Assembly: GCA_963971225.1 (NCBI GenBank)
Contig: OZ020267.1
Coordinates: 4,154,001 to 4,218,000 of the forward strand
Direction: 5' to 3'
DNA: 64,000 bases
From: Melieria omissa
Lineage: Eukaryota; Arthropoda; Insecta; Diptera; Ulidiidae
Each line of letters opens with the position of its first letter. The first letter of the stretch is position 1. The notes under the pieces are model-generated. The model saw only the letters and a program-made list of their open reading frames with translations, made no database searches and was not told where the DNA came from. Shown here one piece after another: positions 24,206-35,889 of the stretch. Position numbers and translations under genes: made by a program.

Positions 24206-24708
24206 CCCTTTCGACCTCGAATTTGACCTTGTGTGTCGATATTACTTTTTGGTATTTAAATAATGGTATTTAATTCATAAAATCCACGCCTCTTTGTTAG
24301 AGTTATAGAGCTACTTTACTTCTGAACAATTTGAGCTTAAACCGGATCAAATAAATGTTGTATAAATATTTTTTAAATACAGAAAAATTATCAAATATTA
24401 ATAGAAAAATACAAAATTATCACCTTTTGATTTTATTTAACCATTATTAAAGAGACAGGGTTTTGATCAAACGCGCCCCATTCGTAGACTTCAAATAGAA
24501 CACAAACTTTCTCTGATATCGCAGCAAATAATTGGAAATTATTTTGGGGATAACAGTCGAAATTTTTGTAATTTGCTCTAAATTAACTTCTAAAAATATT
24601 AATTTGTTGGTGCCTACTAAAATTGAACCCATAAATCCATTGTAGCTTTTGCTGTAAGATGACAAATATAGGAGAAGTTGCTCTCAGGCAACTTTGGGGT
24701 CAAAAATG
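24206..24708 (-). mobile_element. piggyBac-type MITE, copy 1, decayed TTAA sites
   Basis: On the minus strand it matches the copies at 35367 and 39523: GCAACTT...CTGAGAGC, TACAGCAAAAGCTAC, the TTTGTGTTC block, GTTTGATCAAAACCCTG. Its ends are CCCTTTCGACCTC (left, preceded by TTGA) and the complement of a CATTTTTGACCCC end followed by TTAG (right). The TTAA target duplication has decayed at both sides. No transposase. Confidence 0.75.
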
Positions 24709-25787
24709 TTAGCGTTGGAGGTTTTTTAAGCAGTTGAAGTTTTTGTTACTATTATTGTAGTAGTCTATTCCTCGCTTTTGGTCATCAAAAATGTTTGATG
24801 TACAGGTATCAAACCTGGTCCTTCACTGCTCTTAAAGTCCAAGTGCCAAAACGGCACAAGAACCATCGACAGATTACCCAGTTACGCTAAGTTTATTCAA
24901 AACCAATTATTTAATACATTAAAAATGGTGTCTGTTCTTTAATTTAATCTCGTTTAAATCACTCTGCTCACCATTAATGCAACGCATATGTTTAAATGGT
25001 AATCAGTCAGGAAAAAGGGAATATCGTGCACTCACTCTCAGCCCATTCATTCAAACTCTAATTGCAATGCGCATGTGCAGCCTTCACCTTCAGTGCGCAT
25101 TAAATTAACTCAATTAATTTTAAACACGCTGAATACCCAAGCGCAATCACCAGCGCGATTGTAGTAAATTTACCGCCGTCAAATTGCCACAACAGGTTTT
25201 CCATTTCGCAGCGTTGGATTATGAGCAAAACGCGGGCCGCAAGCAGTGAGCGAAAAGCGAAAGCATAAAAACGCTCATAAACAGCGCCATTAAGGTAAAG
25301 ATTGCTGCTGCCAAGCAGTCAAGCAGACCGGACCACACAAGTCGCACGAACGGCCACGTCCGTCTCGAGCTGCGCCCGCAGTCCACACTAAAGCGGCGAT
25401 TATGTTAACATTAACGCTGCCATTCTCGCCGAAAAGCAACGGCAAAGCAAGCGGATAAGTGAAAAACGTAATGAAGTGAAATGAACGACTCATGATGCGA
25501 CTCATTCATTTTTCATAATGAAAATAGTGAAAAGCTTCTTTTAGACTCGCATGGTGTAATTTGTTTGGTTGGGTCGAACGGGCAGCAGTGGCAGTGGTCG
25601 GTTTATGTGGCGCATGCGCAAAGCATTTTGCATACTATTAGCCCGGCGGCCACGTAGGCGATTTGAAGAATATTACGAGTTGCAGCGGGCGATTTGCAGC
25701 GCCTGCACCCACTGGGCAATGGAGCGTGAAGACAACTAGTTTGAAGCAACAGTTTTTCTCATCAGTAAAATATTTTTTGATTTTTTT
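24709..25787. other. Unique spacer with a tRNA-like relic
   Basis: A minus-strand T-arm-like CCAGG-TTTGATA-CCTGT hairpin lies at about 24812-24829, with a B-box-like GGTTTGATACC. The rest is unique, with GC-richer sequence at 25180-25450. No gene supported. Confidence 0.4.
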
Positions 25788-25957
25788 CAGGGACCGTAAA
25801 AATTATGAGCTAAATATAAAAATCAAAATATAAGACTTCTTTTCGATTTTTATTTTCCGCTCACCGAATAATAATTTGTTGATTTTTTTTTTGGATCAGC
25901 TTTTTTGATAACTGCTTTCAATTTTATTGCACTAATAATAATTATTTACGGTCCCTG
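25788..25957. mobile_element. Short hAT-type MITE, 170 bp
   Basis: Perfect 13-bp terminal inverted repeats CAGGGACCGTAAA, continuing imperfectly (ATTAT-type). The flanks ATTTTTTT (25780-25787) and ATATTTTT (25958-25965) match at 7 of 8 positions, as expected for an 8-bp hAT duplication. AT-rich, non-coding. Confidence 0.85.
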
Positions 25958-27164
25958 ATATTTTTTATTATTTTCTTAGCAATAAAATTAAACCTTCATG
26001 CTTTGCATCTATTCAGCAAAACACCACTAATAATTTTTTCACAAAACGAAAATCTTTCCTACTACTTAGGATCGTCCACAAGTAACTCTCGACAAAATTC
26101 CACCACTTGATGCCTCAACCACTTGATGTCTCTTAGTACTGCTCGCTTCCACTGTTGCACTTATCAAGCGGCTGCCACACGCATCATCCATCATGGGCCG
26201 GTATTGTGGCATGGAACCCATTGCTCTCGTTGCCATAGCAATGGCAACGGCGCATGCGTCCAAACGACGCAACCGGTTTCAAATCAACAACAACAACATC
26301 ATCAAGTCATTCTTGCCTGCGGTGCATGGCTGCTGGTGGTATTGTTGTTGTAGTTGTTAGTGTTGTCTTGGCTGGTGCTAGTGCTGGTGGTGACTTTAAT
26401 GGCTTCCGAAACGATCATAGCATAAAATGAATGGCAGACGGAACCAATAAACGTCGCGCGTTATGTGCGCTACAAATCTACCTACTCGTTTGGCACTGTT
26501 GTTGTTGTTGTTGTGCCATATGAGCTAGAGCGATGGCATGCAAGCGTACAACTGTCACTATGGCAAGAAATGAGTTAAGCGCAACAAATGCGACCAATGT
26601 TCGACTTTCCAAGAAATTCAATGACGACATTTATTCAGTTTATTGAACATAGTTGGGCAATGCAATTTGGGAAAATCTGATTTAAATGATGAGAAATAAT
26701 TGAGGGCACTTGAAGTGTTCTTTTCAGTGGGAATGGAAAGGAAATGCGATAATAGACATGAGAAGTAATTTGATTCTTAAGCCATTATGATGGTTTGAGA
26801 GAAACGTAATGTAAAATATTGATTAAAAAAATATGTTGGATACAGGAAGTGAAAAAAATAAATAAAAATTGATCGATATTTTCAACAACTACAATGCAAA
26901 AAATGCTTACTAAATTTGGTAAATTTAAATAATTTTTATATGTTGACCACGTGATGCCGTTGGGTGGAAATTGCAGCTTACAAGAATGCGCCAACAAATT
27001 TTGAACTTTAAACTTGATGAAGCTTCTCTTAGTTAGCTCTCAGGGAATCGTTGCGATTTTCTCATGAGGTGCGCTATATTTCTCATCTTAATGGTTGGAT
27101 AAGAAGATCTTTTGGGTAATAATGTGCATGGATACGTTAGCACTTGTTATATTTTTTACTTTAA
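25958..27164. other. Unique spacer with CAA/GTT tracts
   Basis: CAA tract near 26285-26296 and GTT tracts near 26340-26360 and 26497-26512. The palindromic GTTGCCATAGCAATGGCAAC lies near 26230-26249. No gene supported. Confidence 0.5.
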
Positions 27165-27662
27165 CCTTATTGGTTCGAAAGTTATTAAAAAATGAATGAA
27201 AATTCTAATGAAGTAAAAAAATTCGAATTTATTTGAGTATCAGTATTTTAAATAATAAAAAAGATACAAAATCAATGAAGCGAGAATAATAAAATTTTGG
27301 CACGTGATCAAGGAGATTTTACGTTTTAACATATTTACTTTTCAAGAAAATTTTATATAAATTTTCAAGGATATAAACGATACAATTTTTCAAAGGACCT
27401 TCTTCATATCTTGTTTTCACAAATAGATAAAAAATCAATTTTATTTAAATTCTTAAGCCTTTCCTCTTTCATTTGATATACATATCGCCATATTCTAACG
27501 AGGTTAAGTATTTTTAAAATTTTTTTTATTTTTTATCCCCTTCAAAATTTTGAAGCCCTTTTAAAAGGACAAAGGATGTAGAAACGAAAATCTGAGTACG
27601 CAGTATTAATATGTTTGGTCTCTAGTTTCACGCCCATATGAATTTTTTCCGGGGTGAAACAT
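27165..27662. mobile_element. Foldback element family A, single right arm
   Basis: It runs from GGTTCGAAAGTTATTAAAAA near 27171 through GGCACGTGATCAAGGAG, CATATCGCCATATTCTAACG and CTTCAAAATTTTGAAG to CCCATATGAATTTTTTCC near 27650. That is the right-arm order of the copy at 15532-16231. The terminal GTCGCACGGTG is missing and the inverse arm is absent. Confidence 0.75.
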
Positions 27663-27907
27663 TTTTTTAATTTTTGTTATAGTAAAATTCTAAATAAATG
27701 AATATCAAAATACTTGCAGAACATGTACCGAAAGGACTAGACAGATCTGTGGATCCTGCAGTTCCTTATACCTAACGCATCATATTGAAAGTCTACATGG
27801 GATACATTTTTAAATACTAGCAGAGTGTGATGAGGACATATAGTGCTAGAGATTCCCCATCTGGAGGACTTTCTGGGACTGGGTTTCCAGAGGTTTAGGT
27901 AGCAATC

Positions 27908-28908
27908 AGTTTTTACGATTTCCGAAGTAAATTATCTCAACAACAGTGCTTCGATCGCCTTCATTCGGCATTTGGTAATGAAGTACCAACCCTCAACACA
28001 ATTTATAACTGGTTTAACGAATTCAAGCATGGTCGCTGTTCGCTCCAGGACGATTTTCGTTAAGGTCGTCCAAAATCGGTCATTGTGCCAGAAACCATCG
28101 ATGCTGTGCGTGAATTGATTATGAAAGATCGTCATGTGACATACCGTGAGATAGAGGCATCCTTGGGCATTAGATCCACGGCCGTGCATTCAATATTGCA
28201 TGAACATTTAGCTGTTAGAAAGATTTGTTCTCGTTGGATCCCGCATAATTTGGCAATCGCTCAAAAAAGGCTCGTGCCGATTCGTGCAAAGAAATGATGG
28301 AAAAATTCGATCGCGGTACTTCGAAAGATATTTATAAGATCCTGACAGGGACAAATCATGGATATATGCATGTGAGCCCGAAACAAAACAGTAATCGTCC
28401 GTGTGGGTCTTCCAAAATGAGCCAAATCCAACAAAAGTTGTTCAGGCACGCAGCACACCGAAGCAAATGGTCGCCTGTTTCTTCGGTAAACCTGGGCATG
28501 TGGCTACTGTGTCATTAAAACAACGTAGAACGGTCAATTCTGAGTGGTACACAACAATTTGTTGGACAGAAGTGTTCAATGAAATACGGAAAAACAAGCG
28601 CCGACGCCGAATCATTCTTCATCAGAACAATGCGCGCTCTCACACATCGGCTCAAAAAACCGCCTATTTGAGCAAATTGCATTGTCAACGATTTTCATTG
28701 CCAGAAGAAGCTGCTGAAGCATTCAAAAACCATGTTTTGGAGGTGTCTAAATCGGAGTGGAAAAAGTGCTTCGACAATTGGTTTGAGTGCATTCAAAAGT
28801 GTATAAATTTTCAAGGAGAATACCTTTAAAAGCAATACAACTTTTTTTGATGATAAAAAAAATGCACTTTCATAATATGGAAAAAGTATAAAAGGCAACC
28901 CTCGTATA
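27908..28908 (+). pseudogene. Dead mariner transposase, 5'-truncated and internally deleted
   Basis: Mariner-family (D,D34D) transposase remnant. The frame reads FYDFRSKLSQQQCFDRLHSAFGN, then an in-frame TAA at 28061-28063, VIVPETIDAVRELIMKD, and the DNA-binding region TYREIEASLGIRSTAVHS. A frameshift near 28265 precedes KEMMEKFDRGTSKDIYKI. A second frameshift near 28348 precedes DKSW, which holds the first catalytic Asp. A TAA follows at about 28392. The second catalytic motif is HQNNARSH, so its Asp is changed to Asn (codon 28626-28628). The segment with PPYSPD and the third Asp is deleted: TAYLS joins LHCQRFS at about 28675-28688. The rest, LEVSKSEWKKCFDNWF, ends with a TAA near 28828. The right terminal repeat (complement of TATACGAGGGTTGCCTTTTA) ends near 28908. 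No left terminal repeat is present, so the copy cannot move. Confidence 0.9.
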
Positions 28909-29101
28909 CTAAAATTCCTCTCGGATACTGGACTTATTGACGAACTGTAGCTCCATGAAATGGTACAATGGATCTTTTAGGTCGGAGTGCACTATTCCTC
29001 TTCAATAATAATGTGTGATAAGACCAGACAGTTCCATATATTCTATAGTTTCTTGTATGGAAAGCTATCGTATCATAATAAAATTCTTTATGAATCAATT
29101 T

Positions 29102-29246
29102 CAGTGGCGCACACAGAGGGGGTTTTGGGTGTTCAACCCCCTCCAATCATAAAAATTGCTGGTACAAAATATGGTTTCGAATGGTATTCGGCTCAATAGT
29201 AATACACAACCCACTCCCTCCAAGTAAAATCCTGTGTGCGCCAGTG
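29102..29246. mobile_element. Short hAT-type MITE, 145 bp
   Basis: Ends CAGTGGCGCACACAG and CTGTGTGCGCCAGTG are inverted with one mismatch. A perfect 8-bp direct repeat ATCAATTT flanks the element (29094-29101 and 29247-29254). This is the classic hAT signature. Internal GGGGGTT/AACCCCC runs make a hairpin. It differs in sequence from the hAT elements at 8988, 20946 and 25788. Confidence 0.9.
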
Positions 29247-31226
29247 ATCAATTTATAAATGGTTGCAGAACATATGTGGAGAGGAACTGCATAGTTCAGT
29301 GGATACTAAAGTTTGCTGCGCGGTACATAGAAACCACTGTTGGATGATAGTGAGACTCTACTAGAAGAAATGAGCTGAGTAGTTCCCTAAATATCTTGTA
29401 AGAAAGATGACTTCCTTGTGGTCTGCTTAGGCTTCCTTGTAAAGTGTTACATATATTTATAATTGATGTTTTATAGTAAGGAGTTTAACTGTTTCACTTT
29501 TCAATATTTTCATCTAATCTCGATTATTCTCAGTTTTATTGAAGAAATCCTTCAAACAATCAAATGGTTTTTCCTTTCTTTTTTGTCCCTAAAATAAATT
29601 TCGATTCTAACAAAAAACTACTAACGCTATGTGTCCACTCGCCGCTTGGTCCATTAAATCAAACATTTTCCGCTTCACAGGGAAATATTAAAAGCATTCA
29701 ATCATGCGGTCATATTTTCCATGCTCAGCCATCAACTTCAGGGCGCTGCAGTAAAGTGCGACCGGACGACCGGACCAACACTGACTGCGCCGGTCTGCTG
29801 CAAACCACACGCGGCACACTGCACAGTCTAAGCCAAAAAACATAATAATAACATATTTTGCGCCAACATAATATCAACGTGTAATTTAATAATACGTATT
29901 GCACATGGCCAGCAAAAGCCACGGCTATAAAATATATTGTAAAAATGATAATCGGCAGCGCAATGGCATGGCGACTGGGCCGAGGGGAGTGGGAAAGGCA
30001 TTTCCTACAATATGTAATGTATTTTATTATTAAGAAAGGAATTACATATTTCAGCGCACAACCATCAATCAGTTTGGGGAGAGTTTAAAGAAGTTGACCC
30101 CCGGTCGGCTGGACATCGGCTGGAGTAGCGCGGACGGCAGCTAGAATGGATTATGGATTAAGCGACCGACAGAGGGCGCTCGACTCATGAATAATAAAAG
30201 TAATTGCAAATCGCCGGCAGGGCGCAGGGCCAAGCAGCGGCCATGAAGAGCGGCAGCCAGAATGCGACTTTGTGTTGTTGTTGGTGGCAATGGTGGCCAA
30301 GAAAATTGTTGTAATGCACTTTTTACTTATTTAATTTGCAAAAGAATGAAAAATTGCTGCAATTTGATGAAAATTGCATTTTATTCGAACAACGCAGTGA
30401 GCGATGGAACGAGCCAATCGATTGATTGATCGATCGATGGCTTCGAGCGTTGGCCACAATGGCGGCGCATGGCTGAAGGGGGGGTGCAGCGAGTGGCTGT
30501 AATCAATATTATTAAACTGAGTGATTTTTTATGTTTTTGTGTTGCGTTTTATGAGCAAAATTTAATTTAAAACGAAAATACTTATAGAGCAAAATGATTT
30601 ATGGCGAGCGGTCGTGAGAAAGCGAAGGGGGGAGTCCACAAGGGAAGAAATTTTTAACTGTAGTAAAACTAAATCAATCGCTCAATTACAAGCATTGTCA
30701 ATGTGGAATATTTTTTTTTTTTTTTTGTATTTCGCAGATGAAAAAAATAAAGGCAACAGGACATATGGGGAGAAATTGTAATCTTTTTGGTATTTGAAAC
30801 GTAATCGCAACACGTTTGCGTAGTTTAGAGATTTCAAGGGATTTAGAAATTTATGCTTGCTCGACACTTTGGCAATTTTTTTCTTTTGAAAGCGAAAAAA
30901 TGTGTTAAGCGTGTAAAATTTGAAGGAAGAGAGTGTGGACCCTTTTCACAGTAAACTAGGAGGGTGAAAAAGTACATAAGAGCATTTGAAAAGCATTTGA
31001 AAAGTAAGTAGAAGCACAAGGAATATGTTGACTGACTTTTCGCAGAGTTTGACAATTCTTTGCAAGTTGCATTCATATTTAAAACCAGCTTTTAGAGGCC
31101 CAAAAATAGGCTTCGATTGCACTAAGAAGTGTGTATGGAACCAAAAAAGCAACGAACCCATTTATTTGGTCTTTCAAACTTCCCGAATTGAACCGTTGAT
31201 TGAATTTTTTAATAACTAACCAATAA
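29247..31226. other. Unique spacer
   Basis: A T-rich run lies at 30711-30726. CGATTGATTGATCGATCGAT lies near 30419-30438. No frame above about 90 codons and no family motif. Confidence 0.5.
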
Positions 31227-31770
31227 CACTGCACAACAAAATCTAATTTTTTTTAAATAACAAGGTTCTGAGATTTCAGCACCAAATTTTGAATAAATAC
31301 GAAATAAACACTTGAACATATTTTCAGCTTTGGCTTAATTCTGGCGTTCAAGTTAATTTTTGAGATTGGATTTATTCAGAGACCTATAGTAGAATTTTAT
31401 GGCAAATATTCTCGTGGTACATTTTGTCCTTAAAAAGTCCTGTTTTGCAGGACATTTTTGGCATTTTAGAAAATAAGGGTCAAATTGACCCATACAAATA
31501 GGCGCTACAAGGTTAAAATACTCCACAAAAATGTTCTTCGTAGTATTTTTCATTAAATTTCTGAACACATCATATACCTAAAATGTGAGGTTACATGGTT
31601 TTCGCATGCCGATTCACCATAAGAATGTGCAAAAAGGGGAAAACTTTGACCCGCCATAAAAAAATATCCAGACGTAAACTTTCAAAACGCCAATACAAGT
31701 ATATTTTTTTGGCCCCCTCTACCAGAATCCGTTGTCAAAACTTTGTTATCTTTTTTTGTGTTGTACAGTG
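31227..31770. mobile_element. CACTG-ended DNA element family B, copy 2, both ends present
   Basis: The left end is CACTGCACAACA and the right end reverse-complements to CACTGTACAACA, a 12-bp inverted repeat with one mismatch. A TAA direct repeat flanks it (31224-31226 and 31771-31773). The 544-bp interior matches copy 1 at 21378-21874 and is non-coding. CACTG ends with a 3-bp TWA-type duplication fit the CMC group, Chapaev3-like; the superfamily call is an inference from termini only. Confidence 0.75.
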
Positions 31771-31896
31771 TAATTTGTAATTATTACTTTTAGATTTTTA
31801 AAGGATTCGATTTATTTGGACCATAAGATTTAGATATTAATAAAAATTTATTTTTGTATCGTTGTGCCAACTCCAATAAAAAAAGTGAAAGAAAAC

Positions 31897-32300
31897 CCTA
31901 AAAGAATTTTGGAAAATTTTAAAGAAATGTTTGAAGCACTTGTCGCTCTCAATTGGCTTCACTTGCTGTGGCCATTTTGTATTCAAATAACATTTAAACG
32001 AAAACTTTTTATAAAAATGTGTTTCTGTGCTGTTGAAAATGAAAGTAAAGGAATTTTGGAATATTTTCAAAAATTTTTTAACCACTTGTCGCTCTCAATT
32101 AGCTTCACTTGCTATGGCCATTTTGTATTCAAATAACATTTGAACGAAAGCTTTTTATAAAAATGTGTGTTTTTGTGCTGTTGAAAATGAAAGTATACAG
32201 CTAAAGGAATTTAGGAATATTTTCAAAAATTTTTGTAAGCACTTGTAGCTCTCAATTAGCTTCACTTGCTGTGGCCATTTTGTATTCAAAGAATATTTAA
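31897..32300. repeat. Minisatellite, about 2.7 units of roughly 150-160 bp
   Basis: Units start near 31905, 32052 and 32205 with AGGAATTTNGGAATATTTTC-like sequence. They share CACTTGTCGCTCTCAATT, TGGCCATTTTGTATTCAAA and AAAAATGTGT. The third unit is incomplete. The frame that runs through units 1-2 is not conserved in unit 3, so it is not a gene. Confidence 0.85.
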
Positions 32301-33577
32301 AAAGCATTTGAGGTCACCATTTAGGTATACAAATGACCATCCAACAGTGCACACGCCCACTGTAGGCACACACACACACACATACACACATACATACTAA
32401 GGCAATAGATGGCAAACATCGCGAACTTGTCGCTTGGCACATAAATAATGCATTAAATTATACACGCTGACTGTTTTATATATAGAGCGGAAAATTGTAT
32501 ATGTGCCAAAAAATCCATTTTTCATAAAATAATGCCAACTGTGTACTTTCGGTGCAACTCCAGCCGCCCTTCCCCCCAACCGCCCTCAACGCAAGTGCTT
32601 TCACTTGCTACTCCCTTGCTCGGTGTCCTTTCACCCCGACTGAAGACGCGCACACGTTCAGCCGAAAGCATGTCCGTCCAGATTCAGCGGCTGCTGCTGC
32701 TGCTGCCCGCAGATAAATAATACACGCTGCGCTGCCATTTCCCTTCCATATTTGCGCGCCGCATTTTCCGCGCCGCCCAGACCGCACTCGCTGTAAACAC
32801 GGCTGAGCTGTTGGCTGGTTGGTTCGTCGGTTGGTTGTTTGGTTGGTTGGCTGGTTGCGTTGTCTGCGTCGCGGTGACTGCGTTCGCGGCGTTCGTGGCG
32901 TTAACTTCTTCGCTTTTTACTTGCAATAAAATTGTAATAAAACACATTGGTCACGTAATTTCGTTTGTCTGTGGGATTTTATTGCCAGCGCTGGCGCTGT
33001 CGCTGTCATTCCTCTTCTCTTCTGCAGCTCATTGCGCCGCCTCTCCTTCGTTGCCTGCGTCTTGTGTGTGTGCAATTTTAAATTGTTATAAATGTGGCGT
33101 AGAATCTGTTTGATTATGCGGTTGCATGCAGTATTTATGATGTGGCAAGTGCCGCACGTGAATGGCAAATATTTGCCACCGCTGGTAACCGTTGCTCCAC
33201 CAATCGGCCACAATGGCGGTTGCGGACTTAAAAAGTGACAGTTGCATTATTTCTTTCGGCAATGAAATATGTCTTTTATTCCGAGGCCCATATGGTTAAG
33301 TCTCTAATAAATATTGAACAACGAAATAATATCACATACAATCGTATTTAAAGAGTTGTAAACACTAAATGAACGAAAGTATGCGCATTGAGCATTTTAA
33401 TTTTTTGTTCAAGTATACATTGCACCGCTCAAGATAAATTTTTGTATATGAAAAAAGTCGTATATGCTTTCTGCAGTGCGTTCCATACCAAAAATTCAAT
33501 TACGCTCGCATCGAAACATTTTAAAGTTCACTCCTGACTGTTTCTACTAATTCCTTTAAACAAATTCCTATACCTAG
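32301..33577. other. Unique spacer with GC-rich, GGTTGGTT and CTG tracts
   Basis: CA tract near 32367-32392, CTG near 32691-32706, a GGTTGGTTGG-type run near 32813-32858. The frames in 32500-33215 are on both strands and motif-free. No gene supported. Confidence 0.45.
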
Positions 33578-33785
33578 GAAACTTACTTATAGTTGTAAAA
33601 ATTCTGAAAGTTATTTCTCAGCAATTCATAGAGTGTTAAAAGACTTAATTGTATTCCTTTTTTGTATTCCTTTTCCTTTCTTAAATCTATGAAACTTACT
33701 TATAGTTGTAAAAAATTCCGAAAATTGTTTCTTAGCAATTCATAGAGTTTTAAAAAACTTAATTGTATTCCTTTTCATAGCCAAA
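33578..33785. repeat. 113-bp tandem duplication
   Basis: GAAACTTACTTATAGTTGTA occurs at 33578 and 33691. Both units continue through CAGCAATTCATAGAGT-type sequence to ACTTAATTGTATTCCTTTT. Confidence 0.9.
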
Positions 33786-35046
33786 ACTTATTAGAATTTA
33801 TACTCAAAAACAATTCTAATTTAGTTGCGTGTAAACTCACACCTACGCCAACCAAAATTGTGTCCCGAAATTGCAGCCAACAATTTTTCATTTTTATTAC
33901 ACCCCCCGCTACATCAGAAGACTTTTGCTTTGTCTTTTGCTGGTTACCCTTAAACTGACTGAACAAACAAGCCACAAAAACAACAACAACAAAAAATTTT
34001 ATGCTTCCGCTATCGACACCAAATAATGGCAAAACAACAACAATTATTGCACTAACAACAACAACAACAGTTTCGAACAACAATTAAACTAGAGAAAACT
34101 TTGATAAATTGCTTCCTTGTGCGCACTTTATTGCTGGGTTTATCTGTGCCACCCCAACCATCGAGTAACCAACAACGCGTCCCAACTATGAGCAGCGGTA
34201 GCAATCAGCAGCCAAATTTTGTGCTACTACCAGAGAAGCCCCCCAACTAACGGCGGTCAGTAAGGTAAGAAGAGGAGAGGGGGGACCTTCGTAAAAGGAA
34301 CATTCAACAGGGGGAAGGGGTGTCATGAAACGAGTATTGCACTCTAATTAGGGGCACACTGCTTCCTGGCTGCACAAATATTGGTTGGTTGTCTGCTTTT
34401 AGGCGCATGAGCTGCCGTGTAGAAGTTGGAGTGCACATGCCGGGCAAAGTTTTGCGACCACATAGTTTCTATACGGCAAAGGTTGCCACCAATTTGTGAA
34501 CATTTCAAATGAATAGTTGGAATAAATTGCGGAAAAATAAATAGTTTTGTCGAAACTGAATAATTTCGAGAAACATTTTTGGTGAGACATTTAATGGGAG
34601 GTATTTCATTGGTAAAAGATAAATAATTAGGGGGTGATACTTTTCAGGGTGTTGTGGTTATTGTTAAAAAGAAAGAAATGGAAAATGCAGAACATTTCAC
34701 CATTTAATTTTCAATTAAAAACTACTGGTAATCTTTATTTACTGATTTGATTTGATTTGATATCTCAAGTAGTGAGAAATCAAGTTGAACAAGAATCGGC
34801 AGTATTTATTTCTTGCAGCTAGTGATTCTGAGTATTTAAAAGTGCTTAAAGTATAGTTTCTGAGTGCTTGAAAGTATTTAGTTCTAAAAAGTTTAGATCT
34901 AAAAGAGATCCGAAGTACCTATTCGTTCAAAAAGTACTCGATATTTGAAAGTATTGATACTAAAGTACACTATTATAAGAAGAATCGGTACCTAACCCTT
35001 GCCATGTAACTTCGTTTTTCGCACCTTTTCTGTGTAACGTTGGAAC
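33786..35046. other. AT-rich unique spacer
   Basis: CAA tracts near 33979-33992, 34035-34042 and 34056-34068. Repeated AGTATTTAAAAGTGCTTAAA-like words appear at 34832-34900. No gene supported. Confidence 0.5.
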
Positions 35047-35889
35047 ACTTGTATTCGACTTTAAAAAAAAGCACGTTAGAAGTGTTAAAAAAATTTGAAA
35101 AAATTCTCGACACTTTATTGAGAATTCTTTTTTATGGATCAAACGAAATATTACCAATTTTCTCATTTGTTTAACCAATACAACTGTTTAAATAAATAAA
35201 AACGTGGAAAATGTCAGTTTCTGTTTAAATAAATAAAAACGAGGAAAATGGCAGTTTCGGCAGGGCTCAAAAGTGCCTAAAAGTGCTCAAAAAAATTCCT
35301 AATACTTAATGAGGATTCCATTTTAATGATCAATTGCTATATTATCGATTTTTTTAATTTTTGTAACCCTTTCAACCCCAAAGTTTCCTGAGAGCAACTT
35401 CACCTATGTGTCATCTTACAGCAAAAGCTACGATTGATTTATGGGTTAAATTTAAGTAGGCACCAACATATTATAATTGATAATTTTAGAAGTGTATTCA
35501 AAGCAAATCACAAAAATTTTACTGTTATCTCAAAAATAATTTCCAATAATTTGCAGCGATATCAGGGAAAGTTTGTGTTCTACTTGAAGTCTAAGAATTG
35601 GCGCGTTTGATTAAAACCCTGTTTCTTTAATAATGGTTAAATAAAATCAAAAAGTGTTAATTTTGTATTTTTCCATAAATATGAAATAATTTTTCTGTAA
35701 TTAAAAAATATTGATAAAAAATCCTTTTAACTTGTTTTAAGCTGAAATTGTTCAAAAGGAAAGTAGCTCTAGAACTCAAACAAAAAGGCAAAACAGGGTG
35801 AAAGTCGGGGTCGAAACAATAACAAATTGTTTAAACAAATAAAAATGTGGAAAATATTGGTTTCGGCAGATCACAAGTGCCCCGACGTT
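35047..35889. repeat. Degenerate tandem repeat interrupted by a piggyBac-type MITE
   Basis: GTTTAAATAAATAAAAACG followed by GGAAAATG occurs near 35188 and 35223. A third version, GTTTAAACAAATAAAAATG plus GGAAAATATTGGTTTCGGCAG, lies near 35829, beyond the MITE at 35367-35819. The flanking AATTCT/GAGAATTC-like segments near 35100 and 35296 also correspond. One unit therefore appears split by the insertion. Confidence 0.6.
35367..35819 (+). mobile_element. piggyBac-type MITE, copy 2
   Basis: The left end is CCCTTTCAACCCCAAAGTTT, preceded by GTAA, and the right end is GTCGGGGTCGAAACAA followed by TAAC, a decayed TTAA pair. Interior landmarks are CTGAGAGCAACTTCACCTAT, CAGCAAAAGCTACGATTGAT and AATAATTTGCAGCGATATCA. 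No coding capacity. Confidence 0.75.
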
